DNA from: JBCCMQ01 sp039026235
GTDB taxonomy: Bacteria; Pseudomonadota; Alphaproteobacteria; Rhodobacterales; Rhodobacteraceae
Direction: 5' to 3'
DNA length: 64,000 bases
Assembly: GCA_039026235.1 (NCBI GenBank)
Contig: JBCCMQ010000014.1
Span: 20,500 to 84,499, forward strand
Shown here: one piece after another, positions 7,879 through 15,884 of the stretch
Layout: each line of letters opens with the position of its first letter
How positions within the stretch are numbered: position 1 is the first letter of the stretch
Notes under the pieces: model-generated
Told to the model about the DNA's origin: nothing
The model's input: the letters and a program-made list of their open reading frames with translations, nothing else
Databases searched by the model: none
Program-made: the position numbers and the translations under genes

Positions 7879-9827
7879 GCGCGGCTCCGGCCCCCCGATG
7901 GTGCGGCCTCTGGTTCTGCGGGAAGGATTTCAAGCCCGTCAAAGCGTTCTTCGATTTCCTGGTGTTGCCCCGATGGGTAGGCCTCAAGCGGCGGCAAACC
8001 ATCGTTCAGGGCGAAAAGGACCACATCGCGTGCAATCGGGGCGGCCGCCCTCGATCCGCCGCCGCCATGTTCGACCACGACCGACGTGGCGACCTGGGGC
8101 GCATCGAAGGGCGCGTATCCGACGAAAAGCGCATGGTCCCTGCGTTCCCACGGCAGGTCTTCGTTGCGAAAGACACCCCGCGCCCGTTCGGCGGCGGTGA
8201 TATTGCGCACCTGGCTTGTGCCTGTCTTGCCGGCCATTTCCTGGCCCTGCAGGGCGATGCGTGACCGACGGGCCGTTCCCCTCGGGCCGTTGGAGACGGC
8301 AAACATCGCCTCTCGCACCGCGCGGAGGTTCGTCGGGTTGATGTCAAGCTCCGGAGCCTCTTCATAGGGAACCGGCTTACCATCGACGCTGCGCACAAGC
8401 CGCGGGACGACCGCGCGCCCGCTGGCGATCCGGGCCGTCATGACGGCCAGCTGAAGCGGAGAGGCCAGAACGAAGCCCTGACCGATCGAGACATTCAGAC
8501 TGTCGCCCATGACCCATGGTTCGCCCCGGCGCGCCTCTTTCCAGGCGCGGGTCGGCGTCAGCCCTTCGGCCACGGCCGACATGGGCAGATCGTGCCGTAT
8601 CCCAAGCCCCAGCTTGCGGGCCATTTCGGTGATCTTGTCGACACCCACACGCTGGGCGACCTCATAGTAATACACGTCGCAGGACTGAACGAGGCTGTTG
8701 TGCAGGTTCATATGCCCGTGTCCGCCCCGACGCCAACAGTGAAAACGCCGCCTGCCCAATTGCGTGTGGCCCGGGCAATAGACGGTTTCTTCAAGGCCGA
8801 TATGGCCACCTTCAAGCGCCGCAAGCGCCGTGACCATCTTGAATGTGGACCCCGGCGGGTAGGTTCCTTGCACCGTCTTGTTGGCCAGCGGGCGATAGAT
8901 GTTCTCGGTCAGCGTCCGGTAATCGGCGACCGAGATGCCCCGGACAAATTTGTTGGGGTCAAAGGCTGGGGCCGAACCTATGGCCAGGATGTCCCCGTTG
9001 TTGGGGTCCATCATCACACAGGCCGCGCTTTCCGACGCCATCCGCGCCTGCACAAAGTTCTGCAGTTTGTGGTCAATGGTCAGCTGGACATCCGTTCCTG
9101 GGGTGCCCGGGTCGCGGTCAAGCTCGCGCATGACACGGCCAGCCGCGTTCACCTCGATGCGTTTCGCGCCCGCCTTGCCGCGTAACTGGTTCTCAAGCTT
9201 CGCTTCGACGCCGATCTTGCCAATCTGGAATTCAGGGATTTGAAGCAAGGGATCGGGGTCTTCCACCTGTTCCAGATCCCGGTCGCTGACCGGGCCCACA
9301 TAGCCCAGCACATGGGCAAAGTCCTGCCGAAAGGGATAGGCGCGGGACAGACCCACTTCGGCGGTGATGCCCGGCAGGGCCGGCGCGTTGGTATCAACGC
9401 GGCTGATCTCTTCCCAGCTTAGCTGGTCGGCCAGTGTCACGGGCACGAACGCGGGCCGCCGCTCAACCTCGCGCAGGGCCTTCTCAAGATCAGCCTCTTC
9501 AAACTGTATCAGCTGCCGCAGGCGCGCGATGACCTCATCGACGTCACCGGCATCTTCGCGGACCATGACAATCCGGTAATTCTGGTTGTTTTCAGCCAGC
9601 GCAACCTCGTTGCGGTCAAATATGATCCCGCGTGGGGGCGCCAGAAGGCGCATATTGATGCGGTTTTCTTCCGCCAGCATGCGGTACTCATCGGCCTGAT
9701 CGACCTGCATGAAGCGCATGCGCATCGCCAGAACGCCCATGAAAGCGCCTTGCAGACCGCCGACGATAAGCGCCCGGCGGGAAATGACCCGCCTGCTGAG
9801 CGCCTTGTCCTTGTCCGCCCGTTTCAT
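7875..9827 (-). CDS. mrdA: Penicillin-binding protein 2 (transpeptidase)
   Basis: A 650-residue class B PBP that cross-links peptidoglycan during elongation. A single membrane anchor lies near residues 18-40. The pedestal domain includes LAPPRGIIFDRN near residue 62. The transpeptidase motifs are STFK at residues 327-330 with the acylated serine, SCD at 382-384 and KTG at 534-536. The cysteine in the SxN motif (SCD rather than SSN) is common in PBP2 proteins. I place the start at the ATG at 9827, which overlaps the mreD stop, rather than at upstream codons that would run through mreD. The C terminus carries about 30 residues beyond the last transpeptidase strand. Confidence 0.95.
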   Translation of the reverse strand: MKRADKDKALSRRVISRRALIVGGLQGAFMGVLAMRMRFMQVDQADEYRMLAEENRINMRLLAPPRGIIFDRNEVALAENNQNYRIVMVREDAGDVDEVIARLRQLIQFEEADLEKALREVERRPAFVPVTLADQLSWEEISRVDTNAPALPGITAEVGLSRAYPFRQDFAHVLGYVGPVSDRDLEQVEDPDPLLQIPEFQIGKIGVEAKLENQLRGKAGAKRIEVNAAGRVMRELDRDPGTPGTDVQLTIDHKLQNFVQARMASESAACVMMDPNNGDILAIGSAPAFDPNKFVRGISVADYRTLTENIYRPLANKTVQGTYPPGSTFKMVTALAALEGGHIGLEETVYCPGHTQLGRRRFHCWRRGGHGHMNLHNSLVQSCDVYYYEVAQRVGVDKITEMARKLGLGIRHDLPMSAVAEGLTPTRAWKEARRGEPWVMGDSLNVSIGQGFVLASPLQLAVMTARIASGRAVVPRLVRSVDGKPVPYEEAPELDINPTNLRAVREAMFAVSNGPRGTARRSRIALQGQEMAGKTGTSQVRNITAAERARGVFRNEDLPWERRDHALFVGYAPFDAPQVATSVVVEHGGGGSRAAAPIARDVVLFALNDGLPPLEAYPSGQHQEIEERFDGLEILPAEPEAAPSGGRSRA

Positions 9828-10378
9828 AGCTGACCCCCCGCGCCAATGCCCTCGTCGGCCCCGGGCCGCCGGATACCGAAACCCCACCTGAGTATCGCCG
9901 TCAGAAACGGATAGGACACGGCCGAAATAACCACCGAGAAAAGGTAAAGACCTAGGCTTGGCACCGGCAAAGCGAAAAGGAAATGCGACAGGTAGTAAAG
10001 GATCATGATGCCAGCGATCAGCACCGCCGCGATCAGCCATTCCACGGCAAAGGGCGCGCCGTTCGTCTGGTTAGAGCGGCTGCGCAGAAACTCGGTTCCC
10101 AGCAAGGCCAAAAGGGCCATGAGCCCTGGCGGCCGCATCAGCAGCAGATCCGCAAAATGGAACGTCACGGCGACAAGTCCCGGTGGCAAATCGTCGGGCC
10201 GCCGGATCGTCCAGACAATCGTCAGAACCAAAAGAATGTCCGGCCCCGGCAACCGGCCGGGCTCAAATCCCAGGGGCAGCATGCGCGCAAAGATGACCGT
10301 CAGCGCCAGAAACAGATACAGTGCCGCGCCGCGAAACCTTATGGCGTTGATCGCGTCAGCCATCTTCCGCCTCGGCAT
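9824..10378 (-). CDS. mreD: Rod shape-determining protein MreD
   Basis: A 184-residue hydrophobic protein with five or so membrane segments and little conserved polar sequence, as usual for MreD. Identification relies on its position between mreC and mrdA and on the R-G-P-D-L pattern seen here as RLPGPDILLVLTIVW near residue 40. It overlaps mreC by 23 bases and mrdA by four. MreD works with MreC in linking cytoplasmic MreB filaments to the periplasmic synthases; its precise mechanism is not settled. Confidence 0.88.
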   Translation of the reverse strand: MPRRKMADAINAIRFRGAALYLFLALTVIFARMLPLGFEPGRLPGPDILLVLTIVWTIRRPDDLPPGLVAVTFHFADLLLMRPPGLMALLALLGTEFLRSRSNQTNGAPFAVEWLIAAVLIAGIMILYYLSHFLFALPVPSLGLYLFSVVISAVSYPFLTAILRWGFGIRRPGADEGIGAGGQL

Positions 10379-11291
10379 CGGCGGGCGGCTCCAGCGCGCC
10401 GTCGGCCTGGCTTACCGTGCTCTCATAGACGCCCGGCCCCACGACCAGCGTGCCAGGTTCGGTTATACCTTCGCCGGGCAGGCTGCGCAGCACCCGCAGG
10501 AAATCCAGATGCTGGACATCCGCGGCCAGACGAATGCGTAATCGGCCATCGGGCGATTGGGTGACTTGCCCGACCAGAAGATCCGGCGGAAAGACCCCGC
10601 CGTCGCCCGAGGTGACGACGCGGTCGCCCGGTCGCACCAGATCAGCGTCCTCAAGGAATTCGAGGATGGGCATCGGTGTGTTGTCGCCCACCAGCATGGT
10701 GCGCTGGCCGGCGGGCTGAATGGTCGCCGGGATCCGGCTGTTGGTGTCGGTCAGCAACAGCACGCGCGAGGTCTTTTGAGCGACGCCGGAAATCCGCCCC
10801 ACAAGGCCGATCCCGTCCATCGCCGCCCAGCCATCGCGGATCCCATCGCGGGCGCCAAGATTGAGGATGACCGATTGCCGGAAGGGCGAACCTGCGTCGG
10901 CTTTGACCACCCCGGTGATATAGGTCAGCTTCGGGTCCAGCCGGACATTGTTCAGATCCAGAAGCTTGGCGTTTTCCTGTTCAAGCTGCAGCGCCGCCTC
11001 GCGCCACGCCTTCATCTGCTGAAGCTCGCGCCGCAACTCCTGGTTCTGCTCATAGATCCGCGTGTAGGATTGAAAGTCTTCGATCATCCGGGCGGTTCTT
11101 GTCACCGGTGTCGCGACCCAGGTGAACGCGGGCATGATCTGATCGATCACGGCGGCGCGGAACCGTTCCACCCTGGGGCTGTCGATCCGCCAGACCAGAA
11201 AGAACAGGAACAGGACAACGGCCAGTGTGCCGACGACAATGCGCCGCACCGGCTTTAGCGAAATGTCGTCTGCTCCGTTGTCGCGGGCCAA
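10356..11291 (-). CDS. mreC: Rod shape-determining protein MreC
   Basis: A 311-residue bitopic protein with one N-terminal membrane helix near residues 16-30. A coiled coil lies at about residues 65-110 (repeated E/L/Q heptads around RIYEQNQELRRELQQM). The beta-rich periplasmic domain contains GVVKADAGSPFRQSVILNLG and LVGRISGVAQKTSRVLLLTD, the family signature. The C-terminal 40 residues are acidic and low-complexity. A 27-base gap separates it from mreB, and its end overlaps mreD. Confidence 0.95.
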   Translation of the reverse strand: MARDNGADDISLKPVRRIVVGTLAVVLFLFFLVWRIDSPRVERFRAAVIDQIMPAFTWVATPVTRTARMIEDFQSYTRIYEQNQELRRELQQMKAWREAALQLEQENAKLLDLNNVRLDPKLTYITGVVKADAGSPFRQSVILNLGARDGIRDGWAAMDGIGLVGRISGVAQKTSRVLLLTDTNSRIPATIQPAGQRTMLVGDNTPMPILEFLEDADLVRPGDRVVTSGDGGVFPPDLLVGQVTQSPDGRLRIRLAADVQHLDFLRVLRSLPGEGITEPGTLVVGPGVYESTVSQADGALEPPADAEAEDG

Positions 11292-11318
11292 TGGTCCCCC
11301 GGACTCTGCGTTTTCTGC

Positions 11319-12350
11319 CTAGCTGTCGTAGTCTATCACATGCCGAAGCTGTGTTTCATATTCGAGTGCCTTACCGGTTCCGAGCGCAACACAGTTCAGC
11401 GATTCGTCGGCCACTGAAATCGCCAGACCCGTCTGTTCGCGCAGGGCAAGATCAAGTTCGCCCAAAAGGGCCCCACCGCCGGTCAGCATAACACCGCGAT
11501 CAACGATATCCGCGGCCAGATCGGGCGGTGTTGCCTCAAGCGCCGTCATCACGGCTTCGCATATCTGCTGCACCGGTTCGGCCAGTGCTTCGGCCACCTG
11601 TGCCTGGTTAATCTCGGTTTCCTTGGGCACGCCGTTCAAAAGATCGCGCCCGCGAATTTGCATGGATGCGCCGCGCCCGTCGTCGGGCATACGCGCCGTT
11701 CCGATCGATGTCTTGATCCGTTCGGCGGTCGATTCTCCGATCAGCAGATTGTTCTGGCGTCGCAGGTAGCTGATGATCGCCTCGTCCATCCGGTCGCCGC
11801 CAACGCGAACCGAGCGTGCGTAGACGATATCGCCCAGGCTCAGCACCGCGACTTCGGTGGTGCCGCCGCCGATGTCGACCACCATGTTGCCGGTCGGGTC
11901 GGTGATGGGCATTCCGGCGCCGATGGCCGCCGCTATCGGTTCTGCGATAAGGCCCGCGCGCCGCGCGCCTGCGGACAGTACAGATTGCCGAATGGCCCGT
12001 TTTTCCACCGGTGTTGCACCATGCGGGACGCAGACGATGATCTTTGGTTTCGAAAACGTCGTCCGTTTGTGCACCTTGCGGATGAAATGCTTGATCATTT
12101 CCTCGGCAACGTCGAAGTCGGCGATCACACCTTCGCGCATCGGGCGGATCGCCTCGATACTGCCGGGGGTGCGGCCCAGCATAAGTTTGGCGTCCTCGCC
12201 GACCGCCAGCACCTGCTTGCGACCGTCCTTGACGTGATAGGCGACAACCGAGGGTTCGTTCAGAATAACCCCCTTGCTTTTCACATAGACCAGGGTGTTC
12301 GCCGTCCCCAGATCAATCGCCATATCCGCTGAAAACAAGCCGAAAACCAT
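11319..12350 (-). CDS. mreB: Rod shape-determining protein MreB (bacterial actin)
   Basis: A 343-residue actin-fold ATPase that forms membrane-associated filaments guiding lateral wall synthesis. The phosphate-1 motif IDLGTANTLVYV is near residue 12, phosphate-2 VVDIGGGTTEVAVLS near residue 160, and the adenosine motif VMLTGGGALLGELD near residue 285. The short N-terminal stretch MVFGLFS is the membrane-binding tip seen in many MreB proteins. It is first gene of the elongasome run, so the 232-base gap upstream should contain its promoter. Confidence 0.97.
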   Translation of the reverse strand: MVFGLFSADMAIDLGTANTLVYVKSKGVILNEPSVVAYHVKDGRKQVLAVGEDAKLMLGRTPGSIEAIRPMREGVIADFDVAEEMIKHFIRKVHKRTTFSKPKIIVCVPHGATPVEKRAIRQSVLSAGARRAGLIAEPIAAAIGAGMPITDPTGNMVVDIGGGTTEVAVLSLGDIVYARSVRVGGDRMDEAIISYLRRQNNLLIGESTAERIKTSIGTARMPDDGRGASMQIRGRDLLNGVPKETEINQAQVAEALAEPVQQICEAVMTALEATPPDLAADIVDRGVMLTGGGALLGELDLALREQTGLAISVADESLNCVALGTGKALEYETQLRHVIDYDS

Positions 12351-12494
12351 CGCTGCCTGTCCGTCTGCCCGTGTTTATCGTGTTCGCCGGCGAGTCAGCC
12401 GACGCTTTGTAGACCTGTATATGCCGCGCTGTGACACGCGGAAAGGCCGGATCGTCTTTCCAATTCTAAAACAATCCAGCCGTGGACGTTAGGA

Positions 12495-12503
12495 TTATCC
12501 ACA
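12495..12503 (+). promoter_or_regulatory. Consensus DnaA box upstream of mreB
   Basis: The nine bases TTATCCACA match the DnaA box consensus exactly and lie 145 bases upstream of the mreB start in the leuA-mreB gap. Only one perfect copy was noticed, and no AT-rich unwinding region or iterated boxes accompany it, so it is not an origin. It may be a DnaA regulatory site or a chance match. Confidence 0.3.
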
Positions 12504-12582
12504 AACCCATATCAAAAGTTAAACACGGGCGCCAATGTGGCGGCCGTCTGTCAACTTTGTGCCGCAAAGCGACTTTCGGCGT

Positions 12583-14151
12583 CTAACCGGCGTCCTTGTA
12601 ACTGATTTCCTTGCGGTCGCCGCCGGTCTTGCCCCGGCGCACCAGAAGACGGTTCAGCGCGTTAACGTAGGCCCGGGCGCTTGCAACCACGGTATCCGTG
12701 TCGGCGGCCTGGCCGGTGACGATGCGGCCGTCTTCCTCCATCCGTACGCTGACCGTTGCCTGGGCGTCGGTGCCTTCGGTGACCGCATGCACCTGGTAGA
12801 GCTGTAGGCGGGCCTGATGCGGGAACAGCGCCTTGACGGCGTTAAACGCCGCATCCACCGGGCCGTCGCCCTGGGCGGTCACCTGGTGATCGGTACCGTC
12901 GATGATCAGGGTCAGATCGGCCGATTGCGGCGCCTCTGTTCCGCAGATCACACGCAGGAACTTGACCTGAAGCCGGTCCGCATCGGTCTGCGTCGTCTCG
13001 TCGTGCATCAGCGCGATCAGGTCGTCATCAAAGACTTCCTTTTTGCGGTCGGCCAGCGCCTTGAAACGCACGAACACGTCCTTCAGCTGGTTGTCGGCCA
13101 GGTCGTATCCCAGATCCTTCAGCTTGGCGCGCAGGGCGGCGCGGCCCGAATGTTTCCCCATCACCAGATTGGTCTCGGACAGCCCGACATCCTCTGGGCG
13201 CATGATCTCGAAGGTCTCGGCATTCTTCAGCATGCCGTCCTGGTGAATGCCGGATTCGTGCGCAAAGGCGTTCTTGCCCACGATGGCCTTGTTAAACTGC
13301 ACCGGAAATCCGGAAACGGTCGCGACCCGGCGGCTGATGTTCATGATCCTTGTGGTGTCGATGCCGGTCTCGAACGGCATGATGTCGGCCCGCACCTTCA
13401 TGGCCATCACAACTTCTTCCAGGGCGGTGTTGCCTGCCCGTTCGCCGAGACCGTTGATCGTGCATTCGATCTGGCGCGCGCCGGCCTCTACCGCGGCAAG
13501 GCTGTTGGCCGTCGCCATGCCCAGGTCATTGTGGCAATGGGTGGCAAAGACCACATCTTCGGCACCGGGCACGGCGGCGATCAGGCGCCCGATCAGGTCC
13601 GCGCTTTCCCGAGGCGCAGTATACCCAACGGTATCGGGAATATTGATCGTGGTGGCACCCGCATTGATGGCGATCTCGATGACCCGGCACAGATAGTCAA
13701 ACTCGGTCCGGGTCGCGTCCATCGGCGACCACTGCACGTTGTCGCAAAGGTTGCGAGCGTGGGTGACCGTTTCGTGGATACGATCGGCCATCTGCTCTTT
13801 GTTCAGGTTGGGAATGGCCCGGTGCAGGGGCGAGGTCCCGATAAAGGTGTGAATGCGCGGTCTGGCGGCATGGCGCACCGCTTCCCAGCATCGGTCGATA
13901 TCTTTGAAGTTGGCCCGCGCCAGCCCACAGATCACCGCTTTCTTGGCCAGCTTGGCAATCTCGGACACGGCGGCGAAATCGCCGTCAGATGCAATCGGAA
14001 AACCGGCTTCGATAATATCGACGCCCATTTCATCCAGCAGACCGGCAATTTCCAGTTTCTCGGCATGGGACATCGTCGCGCCGGGAGATTGCTCACCGTC
14101 GCGCAGGGTCGTGTCGAAAATCAACACACGGTCTTTTTGGCTATCTGTCAT
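12583..14151 (-). CDS. leuA: 2-isopropylmalate synthase
   Basis: A 522-residue LeuA that condenses acetyl-CoA with 2-oxoisovalerate, the committed step of leucine synthesis. The DRE-TIM barrel motif FDTTLRDGEQSPG is near residue 11 and the metal-binding HCHNDLG near residue 205. The GLGERAGN segment follows, and a C-terminal regulatory domain from about residue 390 carries the leucine-feedback fold (LQVKFLRVICG and later strands). I choose the ATG at 14151 because AAGGA lies nine bases upstream. The region between this start and 14309 encodes a leucine-rich short peptide and a hairpin, which suggests attenuation control. leuB, leuC and leuD are not in the window. Confidence 0.96.
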   Translation of the reverse strand: MTDSQKDRVLIFDTTLRDGEQSPGATMSHAEKLEIAGLLDEMGVDIIEAGFPIASDGDFAAVSEIAKLAKKAVICGLARANFKDIDRCWEAVRHAARPRIHTFIGTSPLHRAIPNLNKEQMADRIHETVTHARNLCDNVQWSPMDATRTEFDYLCRVIEIAINAGATTINIPDTVGYTAPRESADLIGRLIAAVPGAEDVVFATHCHNDLGMATANSLAAVEAGARQIECTINGLGERAGNTALEEVVMAMKVRADIMPFETGIDTTRIMNISRRVATVSGFPVQFNKAIVGKNAFAHESGIHQDGMLKNAETFEIMRPEDVGLSETNLVMGKHSGRAALRAKLKDLGYDLADNQLKDVFVRFKALADRKKEVFDDDLIALMHDETTQTDADRLQVKFLRVICGTEAPQSADLTLIIDGTDHQVTAQGDGPVDAAFNAVKALFPHQARLQLYQVHAVTEGTDAQATVSVRMEEDGRIVTGQAADTDTVVASARAYVNALNRLLVRRGKTGGDRKEISYKDAG

Positions 14152-14196
14152 GACAGGGTATCCTTGTCGCTTGCTTCGTTTCCCGGCGCTGTTCCA

Positions 14197-14232
14197 CCCC
14201 TGAGCGGTCGCGCCGTTCGGCACGCTCAGAGG
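14197..14232 (-). promoter_or_regulatory. Attenuator-like hairpin at the end of the leu leader
   Basis: On the minus strand CCTCTGAGCG and CGCTCAGGGG can form a ten-base-pair stem (one G-U pair) around a 16-base loop that itself contains GCCG-AA-CGGC. The 5' arm overlaps the last codons and stop of the leader peptide, directly after the leucine run. A competing GTCGC/GCGAC pairing is available. No U-tract follows, so any control would be Rho-dependent or translational rather than classic intrinsic termination. Confidence 0.4.
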
Positions 14233-14309
14233 CGACTAAGAAGAAGCAGTGCAGACAGCCGAAAGACCCGCTGTACGGGCAGGACCTTGGTATGGAAAGC
14301 TGTCGTCAT
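14226..14309 (-). CDS. Candidate leucine leader peptide of leuA
   Basis: A 27-codon open frame, 74 bases upstream of leuA on the same strand. It contains seven leucines, four of them consecutive (CTG CTT CTT CTT, codons 21-24), and three valines. The final codons run into a hairpin that spans the stop codon. This is the architecture of amino-acid-responsive leader peptides. No Shine-Dalgarno sequence precedes the ATG. A TATTGT ending eight bases before the ATG could be a -10 element giving a near-leaderless transcript, as known for some alphaproteobacterial leader peptides, but the -35 is poor. Short chance frames are common, so the leucine run is the main support. Confidence 0.5.
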   Translation of the reverse strand: MTTAFHTKVLPVQRVFRLSALLLLSRL

Positions 14310-14398
14310 GGCGGCAGACAATAGCGATTCGCGACGGTGAAGAAACCCCAAATCTGCGGAATTTCCCGGACTGTTCGCGGCGACCGTTCCCGGCCGTC

Positions 14399-15151
14399 CT
14401 AGAACATCATGCAATCCGATCCGGTATCGGTCCGGTCTTTTTCCATTTCGGGAACATCGAAAGCCGCGATGCCCGCGCCCTGGTCGAAGGCCACGAAAAG
14501 GCTGCTGGTGGCCGGACGCAGGGCGATACCTTCCGGATCGGTGCCGAACTCGATCAGCGAGGTCACCTCGATCAGCGCGCCCTCGGGCGAAAGCTCAAAC
14601 AGGCTGTTCGTCCCTTCCCAGTCATCGACGATCAACAGATTGCCGCTGTCCGGGGCGATCGCGATGCCCTGGGGTTCGGTCATCATGGGATCGAGGGTAT
14701 GTCCGTCGAGGTTGCGGATCATCTTGCCTTCGGCCGACACCCAGATCACCTGTGCAGGGTCGTCTTCGACCATGACGATGGTGCCGTCTTCCAGCACCGC
14801 AATGCCTTCGGTATCGGCCAGCTGCGGTAATATCCGAAACGGCTCTCCCAGCGGTTCACCGTCCTTGCTGACGCGCTGGAAGCGTCCGAAACCATCGCCA
14901 AGAAGCAGATGATCGCCCGAGATCGCAATCGCCTTGATGCGGGACAGATCGCTGCCGAAACGCCGAAGCTCCAGCCCGTCCAGCGTGACCAGGACGACCT
15001 CTTGGCCTTCGTTTGCGATCCAAAGGCCGCAAAATGTCGGGTCATATTCAAGGCTCGCCGGCCGGCTTAGGTCGTAGTAGCTGCGAAACTCGATCTCCAG
15101 TGCACTGGCAGGCGTTGCAAACAGAAGTACGGCGGCTATTGCTCGAAACAT
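14399..15151 (-). CDS. Exported beta-propeller-like protein (SdiA-regulated/NHL-type)
   Basis: A 250-residue protein with a cleavable signal peptide (MFRAIAAVLLFATPASA, cut near residue 17). The mature part has repeated four-strand units with recurring sequences such as PEGIAL, EGIAVLEDGTIVMVEDD and PQGIAIAPDSGNLLIVDDW, typical of six-bladed propellers of the SdiA-regulated (PF06977) or NHL kind. No catalytic residues are evident. The ATG at 15151 follows GAGG by five bases and directly starts the signal peptide; a start 24 bases earlier would bury it. It faces the same way as leuA, and the leuA leader lies about 90 bases beyond its stop. Confidence 0.65.
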   Translation of the reverse strand: MFRAIAAVLLFATPASALEIEFRSYYDLSRPASLEYDPTFCGLWIANEGQEVVLVTLDGLELRRFGSDLSRIKAIAISGDHLLLGDGFGRFQRVSKDGEPLGEPFRILPQLADTEGIAVLEDGTIVMVEDDPAQVIWVSAEGKMIRNLDGHTLDPMMTEPQGIAIAPDSGNLLIVDDWEGTNSLFELSPEGALIEVTSLIEFGTDPEGIALRPATSSLFVAFDQGAGIAAFDVPEMEKDRTDTGSDCMMF

Positions 15152-15218
15152 TCGGGCCTCGATCTCGAATTCCATAAAGCTGGACCTAGCTGACGGGATG
15201 TCAATGTCGGAGGCAAGG

Positions 15219-15884
15219 ATGAAAACGGCGCTTGTGATTGGCGCATCCGGAGGGATCGGCGCTGCGCTGGTTCAGGCGCTCAGCGCCCGGGGCGTGCAAG
15301 TGACCGGCCTGTCACGCAGCGTCGATGGGTTCGACATCACCGATGAAAGTTCCGTCGCCGATCAGTTGTCTGCGCTGGTCCCCCACTTTGACCTGATCTT
15401 CGTCGCAAGCGGTGCCCTGGCCGCCCCCGGCGATGCACCCGAGAAAACCATCAAATCACTGGACCCGTCGGCCATGGCGGCGCAGTTCGCCGTCAACGCA
15501 ATCGGACCGGCGCTGGTTCTGAAGCATGCGCTGCGGCTTCTGCCGCGTGACAGCCGGAGCGTCATCGCCGTGCTCACAGCCCGGGTGGGTTCCATCGGGG
15601 ACAACAAATTGGGCGGCTGGTATTCCTACCGGGCGTCCAAGGCCGCCGCCAACCAGATCGTTCGCACGGCCGCGGTCGAACTGGCCCGCACCCATCGCCA
15701 CGCTATCGCCGTTGCACTGCACCCGGGCACTGTCGCCACAGACTTCACCAGGCGCTATCTGGGGCGCCACCCGGCCGTGTCGGCAAGCGAGGCGGCCGAC
15801 AACCTCTTGTCCGTGATTGATGCCCTGACACCGGACAGCAGCGGCACCTTTCTGGACTATTCCGGCGCGCGCGTTCCGTGGTGA
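15219..15884 (+). CDS. Short-chain dehydrogenase/reductase (C-factor-like)
   Basis: A 221-residue SDR. The cofactor loop GASGGIGAAL is at residues 7-16, and the active-site YxxxK is seen as YSYRASKAAAN near residue 143. An LHPGTVATDF segment follows, as in the CsgA/C-factor subgroup. GGAGG stands five bases before the ATG at 15219, which fixes the start. The photolyase gene begins within its last codons (overlap of seven bases), so the pair forms an operon. I cannot tell the substrate; the association with the photolyase suggests a related role but is only inferred. Confidence 0.85.
   Translation: MKTALVIGASGGIGAALVQALSARGVQVTGLSRSVDGFDITDESSVADQLSALVPHFDLIFVASGALAAPGDAPEKTIKSLDPSAMAAQFAVNAIGPALVLKHALRLLPRDSRSVIAVLTARVGSIGDNKLGGWYSYRASKAAANQIVRTAAVELARTHRHAIAVALHPGTVATDFTRRYLGRHPAVSASEAADNLLSVIDALTPDSSGTFLDYSGARVPW

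Noticed and set aside
12495..12503. Replication origin near mreB
   Set aside because: Only one DnaA box, no cluster, no AT-rich unwinding element and no dnaA, gidA or parA neighbours.
12549..12554. Consensus -35 TTGACA on the minus strand as the mreB promoter
   Set aside because: No acceptable -10 occurs 15-19 bases downstream, so the hexamer alone is not enough.
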